Assembly: GCF_001433995.1 (NCBI RefSeq)
Contig: NZ_AZCX01000004.1
Span: forward strand, 124,001 to 188,000
DNA: 64,000 bases
Direction of reading: 5' to 3'
Source of the DNA: Secundilactobacillus kimchicus JCM 15530
Lineage (GTDB): Bacteria > Bacillota > Bacilli > Lactobacillales > Lactobacillaceae
Made by a program: the position numbers and the translations under genes. Of the stretch, positions 7,542 to 16,280 are shown in pieces. Every line of letters starts with the position of its first letter. Position 1 is the first letter of the stretch. The notes under the pieces were generated by a model. That model was given only the letters and a program-made list of their open reading frames with translations, did no database searches and was not told the DNA's origin.

Positions 7542-8493
7542 AGGCGGTCGGTGCATTTTTGTTTTCTTGCCCACGAGTTTCAGTGAGGTGTTCAAACAAA
7601 ATGCCTTCTCGCAACCCGTTATTAGAGAATGTAATGCGGTCGGAGTCTAAATAACGCATCAGTAACACTAATGGAATTAACCCACCAACGATAATGTCAG
7701 CCCGATCTTTGCTGAGACCAGGGATTTCTTTTCGGCCGGCTAAGTCGCTGTCGACGATTGTTGAAAAAGTTCGATCAACCGCAGCCCGGCTCAAGCGATA
7801 GCCATGAATATTTTCAGAATCGAGAATGTGTTTGGCCCGCCGGTTGATTTTGGCGAGGGTTCGGTTGCTACCACCGAGCCCGATGACGGGTAAGTTTAAC
7901 CCATTTCGGAGCCACCAGACACTATTTAAAACGTTGTTCACGTAAGTCATCGCGTTAAACAGCGATGAGGCGGTGATGACGTCAGTTGGTAGGAACTGTT
8001 GGGTGATAGAGACGCTACCTAACGGGATGCTGATTAGATTTTTGATGTTGTTATTTTGAACGAGAATCACTTCAGAGGAGCCACCACCAGTATCAAGAAT
8101 CACCGAATTAGTTGCGGGCAGGGTCTGACTAACCGCTAAATAATCGTAGTATGCCTCTGTCGTTCCGGAAATCACTTCCAGCTCGATACCAGTTGCTGCA
8201 AAGACCTGTTTAAGGAACTTTTTTTGATTTGTAGCCAATCGGGTTGCCGCAGTTGCGACGGCTCTTAGATGAACATTTTCGAGCTTTGAATAGGTTTCTT
8301 TGAACGTTAAGAGGGCACCAATTGTTCGTTCGATGGCTTCCGGCTGAAGTTCATGTTGAGGGCCCATATTTTCTGAGAGTCGGACGTAATTTTTCATCTG
8401 TGCCACCACTTGGCGGCTGCCATCATCGTTAATCTGGGTGATGGTCATTCGAACCGAGTTTGATCCTAAGTCAATTACTGCAAAATTTTCCAT
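7540..8493 (-). CDS. ppx: Exopolyphosphatase / GppA family phosphatase, short form
   Basis: 317 residues of the Ppx/GppA family (actin-like ATPase fold), which removes phosphate from polyphosphate ends or converts pppGpp to ppGpp. The phosphate-binding motifs are visible: DLGSNSVRMTI at residues 8-18 and LDTGGGSSEV near 140. There is no HD domain, unlike the other Ppx at 10655. It is the last gene of a minus-strand operon; its ATG overlaps the ppk stop, indicating translational coupling. Confidence 0.9.
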   Translation of the reverse strand: MENFAVIDLGSNSVRMTITQINDDGSRQVVAQMKNYVRLSENMGPQHELQPEAIERTIGALLTFKETYSKLENVHLRAVATAATRLATNQKKFLKQVFAATGIELEVISGTTEAYYDYLAVSQTLPATNSVILDTGGGSSEVILVQNNNIKNLISIPLGSVSITQQFLPTDVITASSLFNAMTYVNNVLNSVWWLRNGLNLPVIGLGGSNRTLAKINRRAKHILDSENIHGYRLSRAAVDRTFSTIVDSDLAGRKEIPGLSKDRADIIVGGLIPLVLLMRYLDSDRITFSNNGLREGILFEHLTETRGQENKNAPTA

Positions 8494-10658
8494 TAGTTGG
8501 TATCACTCCCATCATCGAGCGTCGTTGGTTGATTTTCTGGGCTTAACATTGGCTGAAACTCGTTGGTTGGCGATCGGCGTTCAGTCGCTTTTTGGGCTTC
8601 AGCGCGTTCTGTTGCTTGTTGGGTGAAAAGGGTTTGCGCGTCCAACGCTGGCCGACCTCGTCGATCGACATGCAGGTAAGTATCATCGGGTTGAAGAACG
8701 CGGGTTTTGACGTTATCCGTCCACATGGTTTGGTAAATACGACTGACCCGTTCCGCCAGATCTTCTTGGAGGACTGGGAACAGTAACTCCACTCGTCGAT
8801 TTAAGTTTCGCGTCATTAAGTCGGCGCTTGAAAGGTAGAAACTGCGTTCGCCATCAAAGTCAAAAATATAAATCCGACTGTGCTCCAAAAAACGGCCCAC
8901 AATGGAATGAACCGTAATGTTATCACTAATGCCGGGAATGCCAACCTTTAAACAGCAAATGCCCCGAATAATGAGGTCGATTTTCACACCTGCCCGTGAC
9001 GCTTCATAGAGGTGAGCAATCATTGGTTGGTCAGATAACGAGTTCATTTTCATTTGGATGTGAACTGGGCGGCCCTCTTTAGCGAGCTTGGTGGCCTGGT
9101 TTAGGCGCTCATTGATGAAATCACGGATTCCTTGTGGTGAGATGTGCAGCAAGTGAAAGTACGGTGGCTCAGAATAGCCGGAGAGCATGTTAAAAATGTT
9201 AGTTGCATCAATGCCCATATCGGCATTGGTGGTAAACAGGCCCATGTCGGTGTAAAAGTGGGCAGTGACATCGTTGTAGTTTCCGGTGCCCATGTGCATA
9301 TAACGCCGAATTCCACCTTGCTCTCGTCGGACGACCAAGGTGAGCTTACAGTGGGTTTTAAGGCCAATTAACCCGTAAATAACGTGACAGCCCATCTTTT
9401 CGAGTTGCCGGGCCCAGTGGACGTTATTTTGCTCATCAAAGCGGGCCTTGACCTCTACTAGGACTGTAACTTGTTTACCATTTTGAGCTGCTCGCCCGAG
9501 GTACCGAATAATGGGTGAATCACCTGAGACCCGGTATAGGGTCATTTTTATGGCGAGAACGTCGGGATCAACGGATGATTGGCGGATAAACTCGACCACT
9601 GGATCGAACATATCGTAGGGGTGGTGCATCAACCAATCATGAGTTCGGATTGCTTTGAAGATGTCGTGATCATGATTTAATTCCGGCGATTCGTAAGCAG
9701 TAAAGGGTTGATACTTGAGCTGTTCCAACCCAACGATTCGTTTAACCAGCTCATTTAGGAAGGTGAGGTCGATTGGGCCACTGACTTCATAGATGGCGTA
9801 TTCGTGAATATCCAGCTGCTTGGTGAGCCGTTTTAGCAGTTTTTTACTGATAGTACTTTCGACCTCTAGGCGAATGACGTGGCCGTGTTCGCGCAGTTTA
9901 AGCTGTTGTTGGACTTCTTTAAGCAGGTCTGAAGTATCTTCTTCAGCAACGTCAAGGTCCATATCGCGAATCACTCTAAAGGTTGCCGCTTCTTTGACGC
10001 GGTAATTGACAAATAGCGCGCCAACGAAGGCTTTAATGATGGTTTCAATCAAAATAAAGTCATTTTTGGCACCTGGCAGGCGGACCACTCGGGGAAAGAC
10101 ATCTGGCACTTGAAGCGTGGCAAATAAGTGGGTGCTTTCTTTATGTTTGACAAGCTGGACGGCGATGTTGAGGGAGTCATTTGAAATAAACGGAAATGGG
10201 CGCGAACTATCATCGGCCATCGGTGTGAGGACGGGGTAGAGCTCATCGTGAAAATAGCTCTTCACAAATTCGTATTGTTCAGTGGTTAGCTCTGCCATGG
10301 TTTTTAGATAAACACCATGCTGTTCAATGGCGGGTAATAGTGACCGTTGTAACGTCGTATATTGTTTGGTCAACATTGCGTGAGCCTTTTTATTGACGGC
10401 CCGCAGTTGCTCATCGGCAGTGAGCCCAGAGGCGTCAGGTTTGGGGTAGTCGACTGACGCTAACTTGGCTAGTGATGCCACCCGCACCATAAAGAATTCA
10501 TCCAGGTTACTTTGGGTAATGCTCAAGAACTTGAGCCGTTCAAGTAACGGGTTGCTACGATCCCGCGATTCCTCTAGAACGCGGTCATTGAAGTCAATCC
10601 AGCTTAGTTCCCGGTTCGTGTAGTAGTCGGGATTTTTGAAGTTGATATTAGTCGTCAT
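8493..10658 (-). CDS. ppk: Polyphosphate kinase 1
   Basis: Makes polyphosphate from ATP reversibly at the inner membrane face. The 721-residue length is normal for Ppk1. Visible are the N domain (YTNRELSWIDFNDRVLEE), the head domain, and catalytic C1/C2 domains with GLIGLKTHCKLTLVVRRE carrying the autophosphorylated His, YMHMGTGNYND, and HSRIYIFDFDGERSFYLSS. The C-terminus carries a Gln/Thr-rich tail. It overlaps both neighbours by a few bases (10655-10658 and 8493), so synthesis and degradation enzymes are made from one transcript. Confidence 0.97.
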   Translation of the reverse strand: MTTNINFKNPDYYTNRELSWIDFNDRVLEESRDRSNPLLERLKFLSITQSNLDEFFMVRVASLAKLASVDYPKPDASGLTADEQLRAVNKKAHAMLTKQYTTLQRSLLPAIEQHGVYLKTMAELTTEQYEFVKSYFHDELYPVLTPMADDSSRPFPFISNDSLNIAVQLVKHKESTHLFATLQVPDVFPRVVRLPGAKNDFILIETIIKAFVGALFVNYRVKEAATFRVIRDMDLDVAEEDTSDLLKEVQQQLKLREHGHVIRLEVESTISKKLLKRLTKQLDIHEYAIYEVSGPIDLTFLNELVKRIVGLEQLKYQPFTAYESPELNHDHDIFKAIRTHDWLMHHPYDMFDPVVEFIRQSSVDPDVLAIKMTLYRVSGDSPIIRYLGRAAQNGKQVTVLVEVKARFDEQNNVHWARQLEKMGCHVIYGLIGLKTHCKLTLVVRREQGGIRRYMHMGTGNYNDVTAHFYTDMGLFTTNADMGIDATNIFNMLSGYSEPPYFHLLHISPQGIRDFINERLNQATKLAKEGRPVHIQMKMNSLSDQPMIAHLYEASRAGVKIDLIIRGICCLKVGIPGISDNITVHSIVGRFLEHSRIYIFDFDGERSFYLSSADLMTRNLNRRVELLFPVLQEDLAERVSRIYQTMWTDNVKTRVLQPDDTYLHVDRRGRPALDAQTLFTQQATERAEAQKATERRSPTNEFQPMLSPENQPTTLDDGSDTN

Positions 10659-12184
10659 TTTGCCGTCACGCTCCTTTGCTTTAGTTTTGCTTTTAGGCCA
10701 AATGTTTCTTCAAAAAACTGACTTTTAAACGCGAAAACCCAGTTCTCAAACGAGAGGTTTGCGTTGCTGTAAGCACTGATGACCACCCGTTTTTCCTGTA
10801 GCGAGACCGATATTTTTTGAATTTTTTGCTGGTGGTCGTCGTCTAAGGCGTCCGCCAATCGTAAGATAGCCGCTAATTTAGCCACCTGCAAGCGATTCTG
10901 AGTGGTCATTTTTTGAAAATGACTGAGATCTGTTCCAGGCGTTTGGGTGCTGTGGTATCGGGCGATTGCCGCGATAACGTTGCGTTCGTGATTAGATAGC
11001 CCAATAATGTCAGAGTTTTGAATGAGGTAATCGGAATGGAGGTAGTGTTCGTGAGCACCGACGTAACCGCCCACGTCGTGTAGGAGTGAGGCCACTTCTA
11101 GCAAGACTCGAGAGCGGGCGTCCAATTGATGTAGCGGTTTTAACTGGTCAAATAAATGGAGCGCAAACTTAGTGACTAGCTGACGGTGAACCGGCTCGAC
11201 GCCATAGTGGTCGGCCATGTTTTGAGCGGTAATGATGGTTTGCTCAGTAAAGTGAAGGTTGCTGTACCCGGCTTTAATCGCCTCGTTGATAGCCAGCCCA
11301 TCAAGGACAGTCGTGTCGGAAATCACCAATTCCTTGGCATTGGTTAGTTTAATTAACCGGCGGAGCATCAAAAGTTCGGGAAGAAGAAGCTGCAAGTCGC
11401 TTTCTTTAACGCCAAGTCGTTCAATTAAAAACTGGTCGGAACCGTCCACAACGGTGTCAAAAAGAGATTCAAAAGCGGTCGAACTCAAGTGGCGGGTTTG
11501 CTTACTACGAGCTAATTGACTAAGCGGCATCGAACCTAATAAAATAATGCGGCTGGTTGGTGCAGATTCTTCGGTAATAACAGAGCGTTCAACATTATTT
11601 AGTTTACTGTCGATGTAATCTGTCAGCACTTCCACCGAATTAGGTGAATTTTGCCGCAGACTTTGGAGGTCCTCGGCAATTTTAACCGGCCCAATCGCAA
11701 AGTTGGTGGAATAGTTAAAGGTGACACCCCGAAATTGAGTCACAGTCGTGTTACCAGAGTTAATCCCAACAAGTTGTGTCACGGTTTGGCTATTTTGAAT
11801 TTTGCTGGCTTTAAGTTGTGTTAAAACGGCTTGATTGCGAAAATAGGATTCTTCGTTGATTGATAACCAATGAATCCTCAGGCCGGTTCGGAGGTCAATT
11901 TGATCCGCAATGAAATCCGCATTGAGGGCCTGAGATAGGGCCTCACTTCCCCAAAGTTGGTAGTTAGTGACCTGGTAGTCATTTAGGAGCTGTAGAAATC
12001 CTTGAAGGCCAGTTGTTAATTGCGTGACCAGACTAAAGGGGAGGGGCCGGTGTTGATAAATGTCATCTCCAACGGGAAGCTCCTTACGCACCCGTTCCAC
12101 AGGCTTGAGGGATTTTAAATCTGAAATCAGAAGCTCCAGACCCTGAACGGTTGCAATCATGGTGCCAAAGTATCGATTCTTCAT
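10655..12184 (-). CDS. Ppx/GppA-like phosphatase with C-terminal HD domain
   Basis: 509 residues from ATG 12184, placed 8 bp after AAAGGAGG; the in-frame TTG at 12190 is too close to the ribosome site. The N-terminal half is a divergent actin-like Ppx domain (GINSGNTTVTQF, ILLGSMPLS). The C-terminal third is an HD domain with SLLHDVGGYVGAHEHYLHS and the later LADALDDDH. Long Ppx forms with HD domains act on polyphosphate or guanosine tetra/pentaphosphates. It is first in the ppx-ppk-ppx operon, overlaps ppk by 4 bp, and follows licD by 15 bp. Confidence 0.85.
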   Translation of the reverse strand: MKNRYFGTMIATVQGLELLISDLKSLKPVERVRKELPVGDDIYQHRPLPFSLVTQLTTGLQGFLQLLNDYQVTNYQLWGSEALSQALNADFIADQIDLRTGLRIHWLSINEESYFRNQAVLTQLKASKIQNSQTVTQLVGINSGNTTVTQFRGVTFNYSTNFAIGPVKIAEDLQSLRQNSPNSVEVLTDYIDSKLNNVERSVITEESAPTSRIILLGSMPLSQLARSKQTRHLSSTAFESLFDTVVDGSDQFLIERLGVKESDLQLLLPELLMLRRLIKLTNAKELVISDTTVLDGLAINEAIKAGYSNLHFTEQTIITAQNMADHYGVEPVHRQLVTKFALHLFDQLKPLHQLDARSRVLLEVASLLHDVGGYVGAHEHYLHSDYLIQNSDIIGLSNHERNVIAAIARYHSTQTPGTDLSHFQKMTTQNRLQVAKLAAILRLADALDDDHQQKIQKISVSLQEKRVVISAYSNANLSFENWVFAFKSQFFEETFGLKAKLKQRSVTAK

Positions 12185-12198
12185 GGCCAAAACCTCCT

Positions 12199-13014
12199 TT
12201 AAGAAAATGTCTGGTTGTCCATAATTAATTTACTAATATGCTTTTCTGTTCGTTGCTTTACGGGTGGTTGCTGCAAATAGTTGCCATATAATCGGGTCAA
12301 AATCGTGTCGTAATCAGCAGGAATCATGGCCGTCGTATCCTCAAACGGAACTTCAATTAACTGGCTAACTTGTGCCAGAGTAAGAATCTCTTTATCGTAA
12401 GCATACTGGGAAGCTAGGTTTTTCAAATTAGAATAAGCCTGTTTATTGTAAGCTTGCATGACGCGGTCGCGTTCCCGTTTTAGTTGGGTAATGTCCTTGA
12501 CATCGTTTTCGTCGAGCCCTGATCGTAACCGCCGAAATGGGGTGTCAATGAACCCGTATCCGGCGCGAACAATGACATCGCTATCCAGCAGTTTAAAACG
12601 GGTCATTTGCTCGCGGCGCGCGGCGTCGTTATCGGGAATCCGATCGATTGGAAAAATATCAATGAAGACGCCTTTCCGAGCATCGTTCACGTTGTTTTTT
12701 TCTTCAATATAAGTATTCCGGTTCAGAAGTTTCATATAACTGAATCCGTAGTTAGGGTCGGAGTAAGGCGTTTGTAAAAAATAGGGGTGGCCACGGAGTA
12801 ATCTTGGTGCGTATTTTTGAAATTGTTCGTAGTCTTGCCGCACCATGCCGATATCCATGTCGTCGTCCCAAGGGATGAAACCTTTGTGGCGAATAGCACC
12901 TAGCAACGAGCCCCCAATGAGAAAATAATTTAGCGACAATTGATCGCAGATTTCGGCAATCATTTTGAGGTTTCCAAGTTCAACTTTATGAATCCTGGAA
13001 ATAGTATCAGTCAT
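12199..13014 (-). CDS. LicD family phosphotransferase
   Basis: 271 residues with the LicD/Fukutin nucleotidyltransferase-fold hallmark: NYFLIGGSLLGAIRHKGFIPWDDDMDIGM in halves (GGSLLGAIRHKGFIPW, then DDDMDIGM), where the Asp residues bind metal. Family members transfer phosphocholine or similar groups onto teichoic acids or glycans. The start follows GCGGGGGAAAACT. It heads the polyphosphate operon at 15 bp spacing, so it may be cotranscribed; a functional link is only inferred, though tagH nearby also concerns teichoic acids. Confidence 0.88.
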   Translation of the reverse strand: MTDTISRIHKVELGNLKMIAEICDQLSLNYFLIGGSLLGAIRHKGFIPWDDDMDIGMVRQDYEQFQKYAPRLLRGHPYFLQTPYSDPNYGFSYMKLLNRNTYIEEKNNVNDARKGVFIDIFPIDRIPDNDAARREQMTRFKLLDSDVIVRAGYGFIDTPFRRLRSGLDENDVKDITQLKRERDRVMQAYNKQAYSNLKNLASQYAYDKEILTLAQVSQLIEVPFEDTTAMIPADYDTILTRLYGNYLQQPPVKQRTEKHISKLIMDNQTFS

Positions 13015-13166
13015 AGTTTTCCCCCGCTTTCGTTATCTGGTTTTATCTTACCACAGGCAATTGTTAATGAAGCTTTCAAAAGTTGGCGGTGAATTGGATT
13101 GGTAATTAAAATTGCAAAATGCTAAGATAAAAAGGAAAATTAATTTCACGAAACTAGGTGATAGTA

Positions 13167-13616
13167 TTGAATACCAAACACTTATTAGATGAATACATTG
13201 ACGTCTACATGACTTCACTGAAGTATCTTGATAGTTTTATTTCAGAACCGGCTATGGCGTTCAAGCTATCATTCGAACAGTACTTGATTATGCATACGAT
13301 TAAAGAAAGCCAGAATGTCACGCTGGTTGACATAGCGGATTCACGAAAAGTCACGCGAAGTGCCATATCTCGCCAAATTAAGGTTTTGCTTGGCCTTGAG
13401 TACATTTATCAAGAACGTGATTCAAATGATCGTCGGCGTCAGTACTTGAGATTAACACCTCGTGGTGACGAAATTGAACGGGTGATTTCAAAAAAGGCGG
13501 AACAGCGGTTCCAAAGTTGGGTTGACTATTTTGGTGAGGGTAAGGCGGAAGAAATTTTACATTTTATTCGCCAATTTGTGGATGTTGCCAACTTAAATAA
13601 TCCGGCTGACTCGTAG
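13167..13616 (+). CDS. MarR family transcriptional regulator
   Basis: 149 residues from TTG 13167, preceded by TAGGTGATAGTA; the upstream in-frame GTG at 13158 is inside that ribosome site. The winged helix is clear: FEQYLIMHTIKE, VTLVDIADSRKVTRSAISRQIKVL (recognition helix, split here), and the wing YIYQERDSNDRRRQYLRLTPRG. It is divergent from licD with 150 bp between them, so licD or the polyphosphate operon is a possible target. It ends in a strong terminator shared with osmC. Confidence 0.9.
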   Translation: MNTKHLLDEYIDVYMTSLKYLDSFISEPAMAFKLSFEQYLIMHTIKESQNVTLVDIADSRKVTRSAISRQIKVLLGLEYIYQERDSNDRRRQYLRLTPRGDEIERVISKKAEQRFQSWVDYFGEGKAEEILHFIRQFVDVANLNNPADS

Positions 13617-13639
13617 CAGTGGTTAAAGCCTAATCTAAA

Positions 13640-13687
13640 AGCAGTGGTGGTCTTGAAAATCAATCAAGACCGCCACTGCTTTTTTTC
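13640..13687. terminator. Terminator between marR and osmC
   Basis: A 17-bp nearly perfect stem AGCAGTGGTGGTCTTGA with TCAAGACCGCCACTGCT and seven Ts on the plus strand; the minus side has an A/T-rich run as well. Confidence 0.9.
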
Positions 13688-13718
13688 AACATGATTCGGG
13701 AACGGATTTGCTTTGTGT

Positions 13719-14144
13719 CTAATTTTGAAGAGTTTCAACCGTGTAGTTAATGCTACCGCTTAATAGTTTTGACACCGGGCAGCGTTGTTCAGCTTGATTG
13801 GTCAGTTCAACGGCTCGCTCATAGCTAACGCTAGGGATGCTGACCATGGCGTGAACTAAAAATTCTAAGCCATCAGTACCCTTAACCATCGTTACGTGAA
13901 CATGGACCTCAGCTGTATGGTCTAGATCGTTTTCGCGTTCGATAGCTTGTAACGTGGCATTCATACACGTGCTTAAAGAAAGTCCTAGTAACTGTTCAGG
14001 ATTGGTTCCAGGCATCGTTTCGTTACGTGGGTTGCTGACGGCGACGGCGATGCCATTTGGAACGTATGCATAGCCGTTTAAACCATCCTTGTTGTAGATG
14101 TCAGTTTCGTATAGTTTGCGGAATTTTTTATCTGAATTATCCAT
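13719..14144 (-). CDS. OsmC/Ohr family peroxiredoxin
   Basis: 141 residues from ATG 14144, 8 bp after TGAGGAGG; the longer frame upstream runs through the promoter. OsmC-fold enzymes reduce organic hydroperoxides with two cysteines, both seen: Cys60 in LSLSTCMNA and Cys122 in QRCPVSKLLSG. The promoter TTGCAA-17-TACACT (14167-14195) is overlapped by a near-cre box. It converges with marR. Confidence 0.92.
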   Translation of the reverse strand: MDNSDKKFRKLYETDIYNKDGLNGYAYVPNGIAVAVSNPRNETMPGTNPEQLLGLSLSTCMNATLQAIERENDLDHTAEVHVHVTMVKGTDGLEFLVHAMVSIPSVSYERAVELTNQAEQRCPVSKLLSGSINYTVETLQN

Positions 14145-14166
14145 GGGAAACGCCTCCTCAACCGCT

Positions 14167-14195
14167 AGTGTACCGGCTAAATGAAGCGCTTGCAA
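14167..14195 (-). promoter_or_regulatory. osmC promoter with near-consensus cre box
   Basis: On the minus strand TTGCAA (14195-14190), 17 bp, TACACT (14172-14167). The sequence TTGCAAGCGCTTCAT (14195-14181) has the cre core AAGCGCTT with one mismatch to the WTGNAANCGNWNNCW form. Confidence 0.55.
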
Positions 14196-14245
14196 GTTAA
14201 ATGTGATTTGAAGGTCTGATCGCAGCCACGGGTGTTAGAAGACAA

Positions 14246-14274
14246 TAAAAAACGGAATCGAAAGTTCGATTCCG
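14246..14274 (-). terminator. Minus-strand terminator
   Basis: CGGAATCGAA pairs with TTCGATTCCG (14253-14274), followed on the minus strand by six Ts. It ends the candidate RNA and/or the 14439-14606 gene. Confidence 0.85.
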
Positions 14275-14379
14275 GCTAGTTGATATGTGTACAAACGGTG
14301 ACTTGAGGGATGATTGCAATACCAAAATCGCGGTCATTGCGGCCGCAACAAGCTACCGTTGTGAAAAAGCCCTATGTGA
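14246..14379 (-). ncRNA. Candidate small RNA, about 130 nt
   Basis: A minus-strand promoter TTGCGT (14413-14408), 17 bp, TATACT (14390-14385) predicts a start near 14379; the terminator at 14274-14246 ends it. No ribosome-site-led frame exists inside. The RNA contains the palindrome GCGGCCGC and several short stems. The promoter lies just after the stop of the small gene at 14439, so this could instead be a processed tail of that transcript. Confidence 0.45.
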
Positions 14380-14384
14380 GATTA

Positions 14385-14413
14385 AGTATACCCAATTCGT
14401 CACGCGCACGCAA
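14385..14413 (-). promoter_or_regulatory. Promoter of the candidate 130-nt RNA
   Basis: TTGCGT, exact 17-bp spacer, TATACT on the minus strand. Confidence 0.55.
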
Positions 14414-14438
14414 CCTATTTAAAGGGGGCAGCGGTGGA

Positions 14439-14606
14439 CTAAAAGAGAAAATGGTTTGTTTTGGGATCAACTCCGAATGCGTGGGTCTGAACGAATCCTC
14501 GCATAGCAGGGTCGAGTTGATTTAAGTCCTTTAAGGTCATAGGACGAGTCTGGTTGTAGTCAATATGGGGTTGAAAATTATCAATTGGTTTTGCTGGGGT
14601 CATCAT
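14439..14606 (-). CDS. Small hypothetical protein, 55 aa
   Basis: Starts MMTPAKPIDNFQPHIDYNQ at ATG 14606, 7 bp after AAAGAGG, and ends GVDPKTNHFLF. It is soluble and proline-containing (TRPMTLKDLNQLDPAMRGF), with no recognised domain. A clean promoter TTGCGT-17-TATAAT lies upstream (14664-14636). Ribosome site, promoter and codon continuity support a real gene of a length that gene finders often drop. Confidence 0.65.
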   Translation of the reverse strand: MMTPAKPIDNFQPHIDYNQTRPMTLKDLNQLDPAMRGFVQTHAFGVDPKTNHFLF

Positions 14607-14635
14607 CAATCATCCTCTTTTTTCAGAATGAATGC

Positions 14636-14664
14636 ATTATACAATGACGTAGGAATAAACGCAA
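14636..14664 (-). promoter_or_regulatory. Promoter of the 55-aa gene
   Basis: Minus strand TTGCGT (14664-14659), 17 bp, TATAAT (14641-14636). Confidence 0.7.
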
Positions 14665-14698
14665 TATCCATGCAATGTATTTGTGAGATCTATTAGTA

Positions 14699-14851
14699 TT
14701 ATGCACTAATTTGACAATTAGGATACATTAAAATTACCGAAATAGCAGGGGCCTGAGCTGATTTTTTAGGGTCATGGTACTGGCTAAATGCGAAGATGAG
14801 AAGAAACAAGACCAACAATAGGATGAAAAGTTCAATTAATAGTTGTTTCAT
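14699..14851 (-). CDS. Small single-pass membrane protein, 50 aa
   Basis: Starts MKQLLIELFILLLVLFLLIF at ATG 14851 after CTGGGGGATTCGT. Residues 3-22 form one membrane helix; the rest (SQYHDPKKSAQAPAISVILM) would lie outside or in the cytosol. No family is recognised. No promoter is seen between it and the dacA terminator, so expression may rely on read-through from dacA. Confidence 0.6.
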   Translation of the reverse strand: MKQLLIELFILLLVLFLLIFAFSQYHDPKKSAQAPAISVILMYPNCQISA

Positions 14852-14877
14852 ACGAATCCCCCAGAGTAAATTAGAAC

Positions 14878-14915
14878 TAAAAAATCACTGATAAGTGATG
14901 ACTTACCAGTGATTT
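14878..14915 (-). terminator. Terminator of dacA
   Basis: Minus strand AATCACTGGTAAG pairs with CTTATCAGTGATT, followed by Ts (14915-14878). Confidence 0.82.
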
Positions 14916-14936
14916 TAGCAGAATTAAAGCGCGACG

Positions 14937-16109
14937 TTAAATTAAATCTTTATTGTAAACCTCGTTCATCAACGCCCGGGTTTCAGTAAATTCATTTTCA
15001 TCGTGCAACACAACCGTGATTAACCGGTCATGACCGGCTTTTTTGCCAGTTCCAACAAAGCAGTAACCGGCTAGATCGGTGTAACCCGTTTTCAACCCAT
15101 CAACGTTCAGGGACGCTTGGTAGTATTTTCGCCCGGGTAACAAGTTGTTGTAGTTGTAACAAAGCTGACCACTAACGTTCAAAGAGGCATGGCTGGCATC
15201 CTCAAGGACGGCTGGATAGTCGTTGATTAAGTGACTGGCGATGAGAGCGACGTCCTTGGGTGAGACCATGTTGGCGTTTCCGCCGCTAACGGAGTAACCG
15301 TAAGTCCGCAGCGCATTTTGTTCCATGCCGTTGGCGGATACGAAGGTCGCCTTGCCAAGGTGCCACTCATCCGCTTGATTATTCATCATTTTAATGAACG
15401 CTTTATTATAAGCTGGAGTGGCACCGCCAGCGACCCATTGGCCGAGGGCAATGGCCGCATTGTTTGAAGACTCAATTAGGGCTGCTTGATACAATTGTTT
15501 GACGGTATAACTGTTCTTAGTAAACTTAAAGCCGCCATAGACGGATGAATTTCCCATCCTCTTCAAACCTGAGTAGCTGGTATTAACCGTTGAATTCCAG
15601 CCGGCACTTGAATCGGCCACTTTTTTCTCAACTAAGTATAACGTCATTAATTTGGAGATAGAGGCGATTGGGCGGGGCGTGTTTGCTGCTTTAGACCATA
15701 AAACTTTGTTTGTATCAGCATTCAACGCAACAGCTCCCCGAGCATATTTTAAGTTGAACGGGGCCACACCCTTAGCGAGGTATGTATGCCAAACATAGCC
15801 ACTAACAGAACCTGCGCCGTTTTTAACCTTGTAATAAACGGCCTTTGAGTTACCGTGTTTTAACGTGACCTTCTTGGTCGCATACCAGGTTGTGTTGGGG
15901 TAGGATTTGAGGCTGGCCAATTTTCGCGTATGGCTGAGATTGTACACGGCCCCTTTAGTAGACGCTTTGTGGTAAGCGGTTTTAGTCATGGACTGACTGG
16001 CAACGACGTGATAGCTAGCAGCAGACGCCGTACTGGTCGCTTGGGTTGCGGCGCCAGCGCCGATGGCTAAGCCGAAACCTAAAGCTAATGTGAGGTATAA
16101 TTTCTTCAT
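14937..16109 (-). CDS. dacA: D-alanyl-D-alanine carboxypeptidase (penicillin-binding protein)
   Basis: 390 residues. Removes the terminal D-Ala of peptidoglycan stem peptides outside the membrane. Residues 1-31 are a signal peptide (LYLTLALGFGLAIGAGAA). Residues about 35-120 form an SH3/GW-like module as in the glucosaminidases of this window. The S11 peptidase domain shows SISKLM (SxxK), SSNN (SxN) and KTGYT (KTG). Unlike classic DacA there is no C-terminal amphipathic anchor, so wall attachment is probably by the N-terminal module. The ribosome site is GAAAGGAG. Confidence 0.92.
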   Translation of the reverse strand: MKKLYLTLALGFGLAIGAGAATQATSTASAASYHVVASQSMTKTAYHKASTKGAVYNLSHTRKLASLKSYPNTTWYATKKVTLKHGNSKAVYYKVKNGAGSVSGYVWHTYLAKGVAPFNLKYARGAVALNADTNKVLWSKAANTPRPIASISKLMTLYLVEKKVADSSAGWNSTVNTSYSGLKRMGNSSVYGGFKFTKNSYTVKQLYQAALIESSNNAAIALGQWVAGGATPAYNKAFIKMMNNQADEWHLGKATFVSANGMEQNALRTYGYSVSGGNANMVSPKDVALIASHLINDYPAVLEDASHASLNVSGQLCYNYNNLLPGRKYYQASLNVDGLKTGYTDLAGYCFVGTGKKAGHDRLITVVLHDENEFTETRALMNEVYNKDLI

Positions 16110-16280
16110 TTCAAACTCCTTTCGTCATTGGTTTAAAATACCATAGCCCGTTGAGATAGCGCAATGCTGTGGGCAATCTGTAACGAAATTTTGACGTCAT
16201 CGTCACGGAACTTTAATAGTTGATTGTCTAAGCCGAGGCGTACAATATGACCAACTGTAGGTCGGATTGGGGGAATCGAC

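Noticed and set aside
14310-14525. Plus-strand 71-codon frame
   Set aside because: No ribosome site; it is antisense to the better supported 55-aa gene and the candidate RNA.
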